DNA of 27,721 bases from CAZUVM01 sp964623885 (GTDB taxonomy: Bacteria; Verrucomicrobiota; Verrucomicrobiia; Limisphaerales; UBA8199), in assembly GCA_964623885.1 (NCBI GenBank), contig CAZUVM010000158.1, forward strand, positions 1 to 27,721, given 5' to 3'. Shown here piece after piece: positions 1 to 9,140 of the stretch (position 1 is its first letter; the number at the start of each line of letters is the position of its first letter). The notes under the pieces were generated by a model. That model saw only the letters and a list, made by a program, of their open reading frames with translations, was not told where the DNA came from and did no database searches. The position numbers and the translations under genes are program-made.

Positions 1-632
1 CAAAGCGCTGTTGGTATTATAAGAAGCAAAGCCATGCACAGGAGGCCCATGGAACTGAAAGTGTCGGGCACTGGTGGAGCGTCGGGCTCAGGAATGCCTT
101 GAGGGGTCGAATCGAATTCGACCACATATCCATAAGTCTCAACGTTTGGCCTGACATCGTTCCACTTGCCAAGCTGGTCTGTAGTTATGCCATAAATCTC
201 CAGTGCGCTTTCATCCGTCACCCCCCAGCCAACGCCATTGTTGGGTTCACCGGTATTCCAGTTAGCGTAGGAAAACGCCTCGCCGGTTACCCACTGCCAA
301 TTGCCTGCGGGCTCGGGGCTTCCCGCCGGTTGGAACCCACCAAGCCAGGCATTGAAGCCTTCGGGTAGCAATGAGGTGACAAAACTGTTTTCCGCCGGAG
401 AGGTAATGGTTGCCAGATAACCTCCCATCTGCCCTGCGGCCCAACGCGCATTGTCCCAAGTTCGAATGGTGGTGAACAATTGGTAATAGTGACCGTTATC
501 GGAGAATATCGTCGCGCTGTCGATTGAGGTACCCAAAACGGGTGTGGAATTGGTCATCGACAAAAGGGCGATGAAGACCAGGAATAGTGCAAGATTCGCA
601 GGTCGAGGGAGAGCGGTCCGGTTAGAGTCCAT
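1..632 (-). CDS. Exported C-type lectin-domain protein with VPDSG-type sorting tail (partial, 3' end outside window)
   Basis: The reading frame starts at ATG 632-630 and stays open to the window edge, giving 210 residues. Residues 1-36 form a signal peptide with hydrophobic core LALFLVFIALLSM. Residues about 48-174 read as a C-type lectin fold: WLGGF at 96-100, NWQWVTGE, the calcium-site-like EPN at 129-131 and WND at 157-159, closing with YGYVVEF. The tail is proline/acid-rich, then VPDT at 188-191 and a hydrophobic stretch, which is the layout of VPDSG-CTERM, a PEP-CTERM variant known from Verrucomicrobia. The expected final basic residues lie beyond the edge. Family knowledge suggests calcium-dependent carbohydrate or protein binding at the cell surface; the ligand cannot be told. 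No good ribosome binding site precedes the start. Divergent from the hydrolase gene at 783. Confidence 0.85.
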   Translation of the reverse strand, partial: MDSNRTALPRPANLALFLVFIALLSMTNSTPVLGTSIDSATIFSDNGHYYQLFTTIRTWDNARWAAGQMGGYLATITSPAENSFVTSLLPEGFNAWLGGFQPAGSPEPAGNWQWVTGEAFSYANWNTGEPNNGVGWGVTDESALEIYGITTDQLGKWNDVRPNVETYGYVVEFDSTPQGIPEPDAPPVPDTFSSMGLLCMALLLIIPTAL

Positions 633-654
633 AGGGTAATCTTTCTGAGTATTT

Positions 655-674
655 GGTCGGGCCCATTCCCGACC
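655..674. promoter_or_regulatory. Perfect 7-bp inverted repeat in the divergent intergenic region
   Basis: GGTCGGG at 655-661 and CCCGACC at 668-674 are perfect inverted arms around a 6-nt spacer. They lie 23-42 nt upstream of the lectin gene start. This could be a leader hairpin or an operator; the sequence alone does not decide. A second, weaker pair, GTACTT (699-704) and AAGTAC (718-723), lies in the same gap. Confidence 0.3.
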
Positions 675-782
675 GCCGCTGAGTCAAGCATAGAAACTGT
701 ACTTAGGCAATACGAACAAGTACGGATAGGAGCGCGAGGATCATTTCGTGAATTAAGTTCCAGCGACTGAGGAGGTCGGATC

Positions 783-1490
783 ATGGGAGCATCAGGAGAT
801 TCAGGCTATAGGCCGTCAATTCTTGAAACAAAGCGACCTCCAACCGTGTTCTTAGAGGAACCCATGAAGCTCCGATCTTTCACAGCAACACGGCGTAAGC
901 TTGTTGTGATTGCCGTGGCGCTCGCGCTGGTCGGCATGACATTCCTGACATTGCGGGCGGTAATTTTATCGCGTCGTCCCGAACGGATGAGCGCCGGGAA
1001 GTTTCCGGAACAGCTTGTTTACGTTCGGACCGGCGACGATATCGTTCAGTGCGGCGTCATCTTTACTTCGCCGAAAGATTTGGCGAAACCTGTTGCTATC
1101 ATTTTGAGTCATGGCTGGGGGGCGAATTTTTACGAGCCGACCTACGTGGCGATTGGCCGCGCCCTGGCTGAGCGCGGCTACACCTGCATTGCCGGCAACA
1201 CGCGCATGCATGACCTCGGAAACGTCGAGGCATGGCGGGGCAATAAACGGATCCGTGGCGGCGGCTATTGGGGACTGGCCGGCGATGAAGTGCGGGACCT
1301 CGCCGCCTGGATTGATTTCGCTGAAGAGCGAGGCTTCAAACGCGTGGTGCTTGTCGGTCACAGTGCCGGCGCGGCGGCCGTTCGCACTTATCAGGCCCAG
1401 AAGGGATTGGTCGGTAGGCAATTGCGCGGAAGTGAGTTGGGACGCCGGGACGGCATTTCCCAACCAGCTACCTTTGTGTCATCAGTTTAG
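783..1490 (+). pseudogene. Membrane-anchored alpha/beta hydrolase, C-terminal half missing
   Basis: The first ATG (783) has a near-ideal AGGAGG seven bases upstream; ATG 864, preceded by AGAGGA, is an alternative giving a conventional anchor starting MKLRSF. A single hydrophobic helix (residues about 40-58, from 783) is followed by an alpha/beta-hydrolase fold: the oxyanion-side SHGWG, then the nucleophile elbow GHSAG with Ser194. Shortly after RTYQAQ the protein text becomes unlike the family and stops at 235 residues. The region that should carry the catalytic Asp and His (normally more than 100 further residues) is absent in all three forward frames. I infer a deletion that joined the hydrolase to the upstream edge of the CotH gene. 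It could instead be a short unusual protein, but catalysis is unlikely without the triad. Confidence 0.65.
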
Positions 1491-1539
1491 GTGACATGCT
1501 GTCCGCTGGATATAAGTCCAACCTGATCCCTGGCACGGC

Positions 1540-4500
1540 ATGCGCAGCGTCACGCTCCTCAGATACAGCTTACTGATTGCGGTGGCGATGGCCATGGCGG
1601 TGTCGCTCCGGGCCGCCGTCTTACTCAATGAGTTCATGGCCGGCTCCAGCGAGCGGTTGCTGTCCTGGGATTCCCTCAATCGTCCGCGGCTCGGCTCGGG
1701 CGCGCAGTGGTACGAAACCGGTTATCTGGCGGCAGCATCGACCGGTTGGACCAACCTCGTGCTGCCCGCCGGTTACGGCATGTCCGGCCTTTCCTCAGAC
1801 CTGACAGCCGCCATGAAAGGAAAAGCACCTTCGGTTTACCTTCGGAAAACATTCACGGCTACCACCGCCCAGGCATCCGCGACCAATGCGCTCCTGTTAT
1901 TCATCCAATATAACGATGGTTTTGTCGCTTACCTGAACGGCCGCGAGGTGGCACGGGCGAACTGCGGCCCGACCAATCATTTTCTCTACGCCAGTCAACC
2001 TGCTTACAACGTCAGTCCCGGCACCAACGTGGTCCAGTTCGCGATCGGCCCGGCCAACCGGTGGTTGGTGGCCGGAGCCAACGTGCTGGCATTGGAAGCG
2101 CGCAATGCGGAACAGCCCTCGACCACCAGCGCGCCGGAGCAGATTACGCAGCACACACCGACCCCGGAGTTCTTAATCAATGCCGGGCTGCAGGAGACCG
2201 GGGACACAACCAACCCGCTGGTCGATTTCGTCAAGCTCGGAAGCGCGGGCGGCGCGTGGGCTTATTTCATCGGCCGCGTCGAGCCTTCGGGCGGCGTGAT
2301 CGATTTGGGCCTGGCTACCAAGCCCTTTACTCCGCCGACCGGTGAAGAGGATGACTACGACCAACCCGCTGCCTTTGGCGATTGGATCGAGCTATACAAC
2401 GACGGCACCAATACGGTCGACCTTACGCGATGGAGCCTGACCGACGACTCGTCCCAGCCGGGTAAATGGCGGTTCCCAACGAACACCGTGCTGGGCGCGG
2501 GCGCCTATCTAGTGGTGATGTGTGATAATCGCGATGAAGCCAATGCTCCGGCGGGACCTGCCGCGCGCCTGCACACCAATTTCAAACTGAACGATACCGG
2601 TGATTTCCTGGGCCTGTGCAACCCAGCCGGACAATTCGTGGATGGCTTGCCGGCCGGCTACCCGCAGCAGGTGTTCAATTGCTCGTACGGACGCAGCCCC
2701 ACGAACCCGGCGGCATTTGTGTACCTGGCCACGGCCACTCCCGGAACGAACAATGCCGGTCCGATCTACTACGGCCAGGCGCCGTCGCCTCTGTTTCAGG
2801 ACGCGGCCGGCAACGATCTGCACGGCGGGATTTACCTAACCCAACCACTCACACTGATTTTGAACTGCCTGATGGGCGCCCAGATCCGCTACACCTTCGA
2901 TGCCACCGAGCCGACCGAGGCCACAGGTTTTGTCTACACCAACCCCCTGGTGCTGACTCAATCCAGTGACCAAACCGGAATCGTGGTCCGGGCACGGGCG
3001 TTTTTGCCGGGGCTCTTGCCGTCCGAAACCAAGACTCATACCTACTTGTTGCGCCAGCCTGTGGCACTCGCCAAAGCGCCGACCTTGATCTTCACCGGCG
3101 ACCCGCAGCGGACATTTTATGCGCCCTGGGGGCTGCTGGCCATTGTCGGCGGACAATACGTGCCGGTCAGCAGCGGTTCCTTCTGGCAAGCCACCGGCCC
3201 GAACAGTTACAATGAAGTACTCGGCGACGGCCTGCCATTCGAGCGCGAGGCCCATCTCGAATTCTATTTTCCGTCTGGTTTCTACCCGACCAATCAGGAG
3301 CCGCTGCGCACTGATATCGGCCTGCGTGTCAGTTCGAGTTCCTATTCGCGGCCAAGAATGCGGCTCACGCAGGCCGCCACAAGTTCGCCCTGGCCACCCT
3401 GGGACTCGACCGAGAAGCCGTCGTTCAACCTCCACTTCGTCAGCGATTACGGCCCCGGCGAATTGGATTACCCATTATTTCCCAATTACAGCGTAAAGGA
3501 CTTTCAGTACCTGCGCCTGCGCGCCGGCAAGAACGACATCGCCAACCCGTTCATCACCGACGAGCTGGTCCGGCGGCTGTGGCTGGACATGGGCCAGGTC
3601 GGCGCGCGTGGATTGTTTTGCTCCCTGTACCTGAACGGCGTGTACAAAGGCGTGTTCAATTTGTGCGAGCGTTTTCGCGAACCGTTTTTCCAGGAACATT
3701 ACCGCAGCACCGCCAACTGGGACGTGGATTACAGTTGGGCCTGGGTGGACGGCGACAGCACTGTATTTCAGCAGTTGCTGACAGCCTTGGATCAGAACCT
3801 GACCAACCAGGTGAATTGGGCCGCGGTGACCAACAAGCTGGATGTCGATAATGCCGCCGATTATTTCCTGCTGAACATCTACTGCGCGACGTGGGATTGG
3901 CCGGGAAACAACTTTGTCATCGCCCGTGAACGTTCGGCCGGTCCCGACAGCCGGTTCCGTTTCGCTGTGTGGGACGCCGAAGGAGCGTTCAACGCTATCG
4001 GCTACGCTCATCCCGCTTCCTACAACACCATCACCAACGATCTGATCGTGCCTTCCTCCAACCCGTCCTATTGGTGGGATCTGCCGCGCGTTTTTCGCCG
4101 GCTTTCCACCAGCCCCGAATTTCGACTGCTCTTTGCCGATCACATCAATCAGCGCCTGTTCAACGGCGGCATTCTCGATGATCGTGACCCGGACGGCGCC
4201 GGCCCGCTCCAAAGCCGTTTCGCGTCGGAGCTGAGGGCGCTGATTTTAGAGGCGGCAACCCTGGTCGCCTATAACACCAGCCAGGGGCTGGACCTGTCCA
4301 GCTTTAATGCCTGGACCGCGACGGCCGGCGGTCGCCGCAGCTATCTGCTCGGCCCCACCAGTCAGATGCTGCGGGACGCCGGGTTCTGGCCCGTCACGGA
4401 GCCGCCGGTGTTCAACCAGTTCGGTGGCACTGTCCCCCCTGGGTTCGGACTCACCATGACGTCAATCGTTGCGGTCCCGGGCCAGATCGCGTCGATCTAC

Positions 4501-5628
4501 TATTGTACGGACGGGAGCGACCCGCGACGGGTCGGTGGAGCGCGCAACAGCGCCGCCCAACTTTACACCGGGCCAGTCTCAATCACGAATGTGGTCGCCG
4601 TCAAAGCGCGGGCTCAGAACAATTCCACCGGGGAATGGAGCCCTCTGACCGCCGCGTTGTTTGCTCCGGCAGCGGTTCCCGCCTCCGCGACCAACCTGGC
4701 TTTGGCGGAACTCATGTACCATCCTCCCGACGCAACCCAGGCTGAGGCCGCCGCCGGTTACAACAACGCGGATGATTTTGAGTTCGTTCGCTTGCTGAAC
4801 ATCGGCAGCGTTCCGGTCGACCTCGCCGGCGTGCGGTTCACCATGGGCGTGACTTACGATTTCACCGGCGGCGCAGTCCGCTACCTGACTGCCAGCGCAA
4901 ATGTGCTGGCAGTCAAAAATCGCGACGCGTTTCAGCTCCGGTACGGTCATGGCTGTGATGCGCTGATTGCCGGCGAGTATAGCGGGAGTTTCGACAATAA
5001 CGGTGAACGGGTGCAATTGGTCGCATCCAACGGCGTGCCGATTTGCGATTTTACCTACAACGACAGCGCTCCCTGGCCCGCATCTGCCGATGGCCAGGGC
5101 CTATCGTTGATCTTGAACAACCCGCAAACCGCTCCAAACCCCAACGCGCCGACCAACTGGAGTGCTTCTGCGATTCCGGGCGGATTGCCATCCGGCGCGG
5201 CGCCCGTCCAATCATACGCCACTTGGCGAGCTCTTTTCTGGGATGATCCGTTGTCGGTTACAAACAATGCGATTTCCGGGCCGGCCGCTGATCCGGACGG
5301 CGACGGCATTTGCAATTTCGTGGAGTATGCTTTTGGCCTGGATCCTCATCGCGCCTCCGTCCCGCCCCGGCTGCAGCCGGCGATCGAGAGCACCGGCGGC
5401 CAACCGCATGTCGTCGTACAGATCACGTTGGCGCCTGGTGCGCAAGATGCCCAAAAGAACTGGGAGACCAGTCCCGACCTGCGCACCTGGGCGCCTGCCG
5501 GCGCATCGATTCAACTGATCTCGCTCCAGCCATGCCTGAACGGAACCGCGGTGTTCAAGTACCTCGATTCGACAGCAATATCAACCAACGCCATCCGGTT
5601 TATCAGGATGAAGATCACCGGGCCGTAG
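1540..5628 (+). CDS. Exported multidomain protein: LTD, chitobiase-like and CotH-kinase domains
   Basis: 1362 residues with a signal peptide (about 1-25). In order: an N-terminal LLNEFMA-type opening; a beta-sandwich with DGFVAYLNG (about 95-190); a lamin-tail domain around DWIELYND (270-375); a chitobiase/hexosaminidase C-terminal-like Ig module (425-500); a CotH-like kinase domain (570-880) with DWPGNN at 786-791 and WDAE at 811-814; a second chitobiase-like module (950-1030); a second LTD (1053-1215); an acidic DPDGDG...EYAFG calcium-loop-like linker near 1250; and a C-terminal beta module ending RFIRMKITGP. CotH proteins are atypical protein kinases known from spore coats; in Verrucomicrobia such proteins are exported and their substrates are unknown. 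Asp812 and Glu814 occupy the presumed metal-binding position. No clear ribosome binding site precedes ATG 1540, and the upstream 130 bp may be rearranged. The gene ends 11 bp from the convergent neighbour. Confidence 0.88.
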   Translation: MRSVTLLRYSLLIAVAMAMAVSLRAAVLLNEFMAGSSERLLSWDSLNRPRLGSGAQWYETGYLAAASTGWTNLVLPAGYGMSGLSSDLTAAMKGKAPSVYLRKTFTATTAQASATNALLLFIQYNDGFVAYLNGREVARANCGPTNHFLYASQPAYNVSPGTNVVQFAIGPANRWLVAGANVLALEARNAEQPSTTSAPEQITQHTPTPEFLINAGLQETGDTTNPLVDFVKLGSAGGAWAYFIGRVEPSGGVIDLGLATKPFTPPTGEEDDYDQPAAFGDWIELYNDGTNTVDLTRWSLTDDSSQPGKWRFPTNTVLGAGAYLVVMCDNRDEANAPAGPAARLHTNFKLNDTGDFLGLCNPAGQFVDGLPAGYPQQVFNCSYGRSPTNPAAFVYLATATPGTNNAGPIYYGQAPSPLFQDAAGNDLHGGIYLTQPLTLILNCLMGAQIRYTFDATEPTEATGFVYTNPLVLTQSSDQTGIVVRARAFLPGLLPSETKTHTYLLRQPVALAKAPTLIFTGDPQRTFYAPWGLLAIVGGQYVPVSSGSFWQATGPNSYNEVLGDGLPFEREAHLEFYFPSGFYPTNQEPLRTDIGLRVSSSSYSRPRMRLTQAATSSPWPPWDSTEKPSFNLHFVSDYGPGELDYPLFPNYSVKDFQYLRLRAGKNDIANPFITDELVRRLWLDMGQVGARGLFCSLYLNGVYKGVFNLCERFREPFFQEHYRSTANWDVDYSWAWVDGDSTVFQQLLTALDQNLTNQVNWAAVTNKLDVDNAADYFLLNIYCATWDWPGNNFVIARERSAGPDSRFRFAVWDAEGAFNAIGYAHPASYNTITNDLIVPSSNPSYWWDLPRVFRRLSTSPEFRLLFADHINQRLFNGGILDDRDPDGAGPLQSRFASELRALILEAATLVAYNTSQGLDLSSFNAWTATAGGRRSYLLGPTSQMLRDAGFWPVTEPPVFNQFGGTVPPGFGLTMTSIVAVPGQIASIYYCTDGSDPRRVGGARNSAAQLYTGPVSITNVVAVKARAQNNSTGEWSPLTAALFAPAAVPASATNLALAELMYHPPDATQAEAAAGYNNADDFEFVRLLNIGSVPVDLAGVRFTMGVTYDFTGGAVRYLTASANVLAVKNRDAFQLRYGHGCDALIAGEYSGSFDNNGERVQLVASNGVPICDFTYNDSAPWPASADGQGLSLILNNPQTAPNPNAPTNWSASAIPGGLPSGAAPVQSYATWRALFWDDPLSVTNNAISGPAADPDGDGICNFVEYAFGLDPHRASVPPRLQPAIESTGGQPHVVVQITLAPGAQDAQKNWETSPDLRTWAPAGASIQLISLQPCLNGTAVFKYLDSTAISTNAIRFIRMKITGP

Positions 5629-5639
5629 GCGGAAGAGCT

Positions 5640-8600
5640 TCACTGGCTCAGCCGAAAGAACTGCTGCGGCGCCGCCGTAGTGTCGATGGTGTACGGTGAT
5701 GCCGACTCCGGAACGTTGAAGTAAGGACCCGCGGCATTCGTGGCCGATTGCAGCGACCACCCAGACGGCCAGGTCAGGATGAGATTGTTTCCCTGCCGCG
5801 AAATAGCAACGCTGGGCGTGGCGCTGGTATCGGGCACGACTTCACCGGTGCTGAGGATTTTTGCCGGATAGAAGTTCGTTGAAGTCCCGATGCGAAACTG
5901 GATCTGATTCAATTGCGCCGCGGTTAATCCGGATTGATCGGTCCCAAATTTCAACTGCTCGGCGCCACCGCCGGAAGGATCGCCATTCCAATCGGCAATC
6001 ACCAGCGTTGCGCCGCCCGCCCAGGCCTCGCCGCTGCTGTTGGCGAAGCTCAATTGGCTGGCGCTGCCGGCCAGGTCGATCGTCGCGTTGCTGGCCAGGA
6101 TAAAGCCGCCGAGTTGTTCAGTGGCATTGCTGATCTGCAGCAGGTGCGACAGGCTGAAGAACCCAGGATTGCTGATCCGATTGGTGCTGCCGTCGCCGAT
6201 GATCAGGTTGCCACTGATGTTGATGTTGCTGGCGGTCACGCTTCCGCCGGTAAGTATATAAGTACCGTAGTACCTGATGTTCAGGTCGCGGTACCCGGTG
6301 ATCGTCAGAAGATTGCTGACGACCAATACGCCGTCACTCTGGTTGAAACTTCCAGCGCCATCATCCAGGGTGAAGTTCGAACAACTCAGCGCGCCGCCCG
6401 CCACGGTGATGTAGTCGTTGAATTCTCCAAAAAAGCCCTGGCTGTGCGCGTAAAAAGTGCCCGTGCTGGTGGTCCCGTTCGTTTGCACGAACACCGAGTC
6501 GCCCTGGTTGGCATTCAGCTCGATAAGACTCGCCGATAGCGTTCCGTTGTTGAGCGTGTAGGTGGCCGGATGGACTGCATAACTATTATGGGCGCCTCCG
6601 GCAATGCTCAGGCCATTGGTGATAACGTGCGCACCGCCGTTCTGTTCGATGGTTGCGTTACCGTAATACCCGGCCATGACGACGGCACTATTGTCGGCGA
6701 GCAAGCCGCCATTTAAGGTGAGGTAGGCACGCCCATCTTCGACCGAAAGCGTGGTGGTTCTATTCGTTCCGCCCGCCTGGAAATAAGATGCTGAGGAATT
6801 TCCGTCACTGTAGAGTGAAAGTCCATTGGGCAGGCTGAGGTTCCCCCCATACAACGAGTAGTTACCTCCCCCGGAATACGGTGGATAGGGGCCAAAATAC
6901 AAATCGGAAATCACCGCCATGCCGCCGAACTGGTTAAAACGGGAGAAGACCTGCTCGCCCAGCAACACTGTGCCGGCTTCGAAAAGACCGTTCGTCAGGT
7001 CATACTCAGCATTTTGAAAATGCAATGTCGCGTTGGTGGTGCGAATGAATCCGCCGTCCTGGCTCATCTGGGCGTTGGTGACTGTGAGCACGGCGCCGTC
7101 CGCGACGAGGCCGGAGTTCAAGTTCACCAGCTTCGCGCCGTCCTCCACGACCAGGCCGTTGAGCGCCCGCAACGGAGTCGCGGTTCCGGCATTGCTCAGG
7201 ACGAGGGTCGCCGTTCCCGCATCGCCGCTCAGGACGAAATCGTGCACGGTCAGCGATGCAGGATAATTCGCGGCGGTTGTCGCGTTCACGGTTACTGTCC
7301 GGTTGCCGCCGATGATCCGCACCGTCTGCGAGCTATCCGGCCGCACGCCGAGCGACCACGTCAGGTCATGCCAATAGCCGTCCGCGCCGGTCCAGTCATT
7401 GGTGATGTCGCTTGAGGCGGGTGCGCCTGGCGTGACAGTGCCGTCACCCTGCATTTGCGCCGCGTAATCACCCGGCGCATATCCATCCGGGTTGATGAAA
7501 TGAATCCGCTGCACCTGTGCCGCAGTGAGTCCGAATTGGTTGCTGCCGAACTTCAACTGGTCGCCGAGATAATGCTGGCTGGTGAGCCAGTTCCAGTTCG
7601 TCACGCTCAGCTTGGCGCTGCTGTTCCAGACTTCCGCGCTGCTATCCGCGAAACTCAGCTTCGAAGCCTCCCCGGCCAGGTCAATCGTTGCATTGGTCGC
7701 GAGGATGAAGCCTCCGAGCTGTTCCGTGGCATTGCTGATCTGTAGCGTGTGCGACAAGCTGATAAAACCAGGATTGCTGATCCGGGTCGACCTGCCATCG
7801 CCGATGATCCAGTCGCCGCCCACATTGATGTTGCTGGCGATCAGCGTTCCATCGGTGAACGTGTATTTTGTGTAGATTGGTGGAGGGCCTTGGGGAACGC
7901 TGTACCCGCCAAAGCTCAGGAGATTGCTGACGACCAACACGCCGCCGGATTGATTGATATGGCCGCCATCGCTGGCAAAGAGATTCGAACACGTAAGCGT
8001 GCCGCCCGACAAGTTGAGGTAGGTCGAGACAGACGCCTCATACCAATAGCCAGCGGCATTGATCTGCCCCGCTTGCGTGGTTCCGTTGGTTTGATTGAAC
8101 GCCGCCGGCCCGGGATCGCCGTTCAGGCTAATGTTGGCCGCGGACAGCGTTCCGCCATTGAGCTGATAGGTGCTCTGCAGCGGGGTATAGCCGTTTTCAG
8201 CGCCGCCGACGATAGCCAGGCTGTTCGAGACGACGTGCGTGCCGCCGTTCTGCTGGATGGTCGGGCCGCCAAAGCCATCTCCCACAATCGATACGTTGTT
8301 ATCGGCGAGCAAACCGCCATTGAGCGTGAAACCCGGGTCATTTCCGAAAATGCCCGCCTCAATGTACACCGATGTGGTTTGGTTGCTTCCGCCCTCCTGC
8401 AAATAGGACACCGACTGGCCGTTTTGGCCCCCTAGCGACAGCCCGCCGGGAAGGTTGAGATACCCGCCATACAAGGCATAGGCGCCGCCGTGCGGGTAGG
8501 GCGCGCCCGGCCCGCCGGGCCCGAGAACCAAGTTCGTGATCGACACTGCCCCGCCGAATTGGTTGAAGGCGCTGTTCACGGGATAGCCGACCACCACGGT

Positions 8601-9140
8601 GCCCCCTTGGAAAACGCCATTGGTCAATTGATACTGAGCGTAGCTAAGATTCATCAGCGCGTTCGTCGTGCAAACCAGGCCGCCGTCCTGGATGAATTGC
8701 GAATTCGTTACGAGGATCGTGCCGCTCTGAACGACCAGACCGGAACCGAAATTCACAATGCGTCCATCATCCTGTAGCGTCAGCCCGTTGAGCACCGTCA
8801 GCGGAACATCCGTTCCGAAATAATTCAGGAGCAGCACATTTTCTGTGTCCCACGCGCCGCGAACCGTCAGGTCGTTTACGGTCATCGAGTTTGGGTAATT
8901 GACCGGCGTTGAGGGGTTGATGGCTACCGCTTTCCAACCGGAGTTGGTTATTTGCACGGATTGCGAGCCGTCCGGGAGCTCGCCCAACGACCACGACACA
9001 GGGTCGTCCCAGTTGCCGCTCGTTGGATTTATCCATGAATTCACCTGCGCGGAAGCGGAGGTTGAAGTGAAGGCGATCGCGGCCGCGACGAAGCACAGCG
9101 CGCGACCCATAGCTGCAGCTCGACCCACTGGAATTTGCAT
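5640..9140 (-). CDS. Exported beta-helical repeat protein made of two tandem copies
   Basis: 1166 residues. I chose ATG 9140 because AAGGAG sits six bases upstream; the in-frame TTG at 9146 lies directly against that ribosome binding site. A signal peptide ends near TSASAQ. The rest consists of Gly/Asn/Thr-rich beta-strand repeats with recurring phrases such as LTNG-F--GTVV, FNQFGG, LNGG-L and QNGG-H-V. The protein is an internal duplication: residues from about 34 and again from 581 follow the same order of motifs (W-D-SWSLG opening, then FNQFGG, then ATEQLGGFILA). The C-terminus is a separate module (LILTWPSGWSLQSATN, ending QQFFRLSQ). It resembles exported adhesin-like or autotransporter-passenger-like proteins but has no beta-barrel. 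Function is unknown; a surface or extracellular structural or adhesive role is inference. Confidence 0.85.
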   Translation of the reverse strand: MQIPVGRAAAMGRALCFVAAAIAFTSTSASAQVNSWINPTSGNWDDPVSWSLGELPDGSQSVQITNSGWKAVAINPSTPVNYPNSMTVNDLTVRGAWDTENVLLLNYFGTDVPLTVLNGLTLQDDGRIVNFGSGLVVQSGTILVTNSQFIQDGGLVCTTNALMNLSYAQYQLTNGVFQGGTVVVGYPVNSAFNQFGGAVSITNLVLGPGGPGAPYPHGGAYALYGGYLNLPGGLSLGGQNGQSVSYLQEGGSNQTTSVYIEAGIFGNDPGFTLNGGLLADNNVSIVGDGFGGPTIQQNGGTHVVSNSLAIVGGAENGYTPLQSTYQLNGGTLSAANISLNGDPGPAAFNQTNGTTQAGQINAAGYWYEASVSTYLNLSGGTLTCSNLFASDGGHINQSGGVLVVSNLLSFGGYSVPQGPPPIYTKYTFTDGTLIASNINVGGDWIIGDGRSTRISNPGFISLSHTLQISNATEQLGGFILATNATIDLAGEASKLSFADSSAEVWNSSAKLSVTNWNWLTSQHYLGDQLKFGSNQFGLTAAQVQRIHFINPDGYAPGDYAAQMQGDGTVTPGAPASSDITNDWTGADGYWHDLTWSLGVRPDSSQTVRIIGGNRTVTVNATTAANYPASLTVHDFVLSGDAGTATLVLSNAGTATPLRALNGLVVEDGAKLVNLNSGLVADGAVLTVTNAQMSQDGGFIRTTNATLHFQNAEYDLTNGLFEAGTVLLGEQVFSRFNQFGGMAVISDLYFGPYPPYSGGGNYSLYGGNLSLPNGLSLYSDGNSSASYFQAGGTNRTTTLSVEDGRAYLTLNGGLLADNSAVVMAGYYGNATIEQNGGAHVITNGLSIAGGAHNSYAVHPATYTLNNGTLSASLIELNANQGDSVFVQTNGTTSTGTFYAHSQGFFGEFNDYITVAGGALSCSNFTLDDGAGSFNQSDGVLVVSNLLTITGYRDLNIRYYGTYILTGGSVTASNINISGNLIIGDGSTNRISNPGFFSLSHLLQISNATEQLGGFILASNATIDLAGSASQLSFANSSGEAWAGGATLVIADWNGDPSGGGAEQLKFGTDQSGLTAAQLNQIQFRIGTSTNFYPAKILSTGEVVPDTSATPSVAISRQGNNLILTWPSGWSLQSATNAAGPYFNVPESASPYTIDTTAAPQQFFRLSQ
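5838..7400 (-). repeat. Intragenic tandem duplication, C-terminal copy
   Basis: Second copy, from NDWTGADGYWHD to STGEVVPD. It keeps the same order of motifs as the N-terminal copy with small indels, followed by the unique C-terminal module of the protein. Confidence 0.85.
7430..9041 (-). repeat. Intragenic tandem duplication, N-terminal copy
   Basis: First (N-terminal) copy of the ~540-residue unit in the beta-helical gene. It runs from the SWINPTSGNWDD opening to GDGTVTPG. The matching tract GGFILATNATIDLAG here corresponds to GGFILASNATIDLAG in the other copy, with clear nucleotide similarity as well; corresponding bases are 1605 bp apart (7676 against 6071). Confidence 0.85.

Noticed and set aside
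1400..1540. Insertion sequence remnant at the hydrolase/CotH junction
   Set aside because: No terminal inverted repeats, target duplication or transposase text could be identified; a simple deletion explains it as well.
3475..4212. 245-residue minus-strand open frame inside the CotH gene
   Set aside because: It is antisense to a well-supported domain, has no ribosome binding site and no recognisable motif; high G+C makes such long shadow frames common.
7749..8435. 228-residue plus-strand open frame inside the duplicated beta-helical gene
   Set aside because: It is antisense to the repeat protein, and similar shadow frames recur in the other copy because the coding sequence is duplicated.
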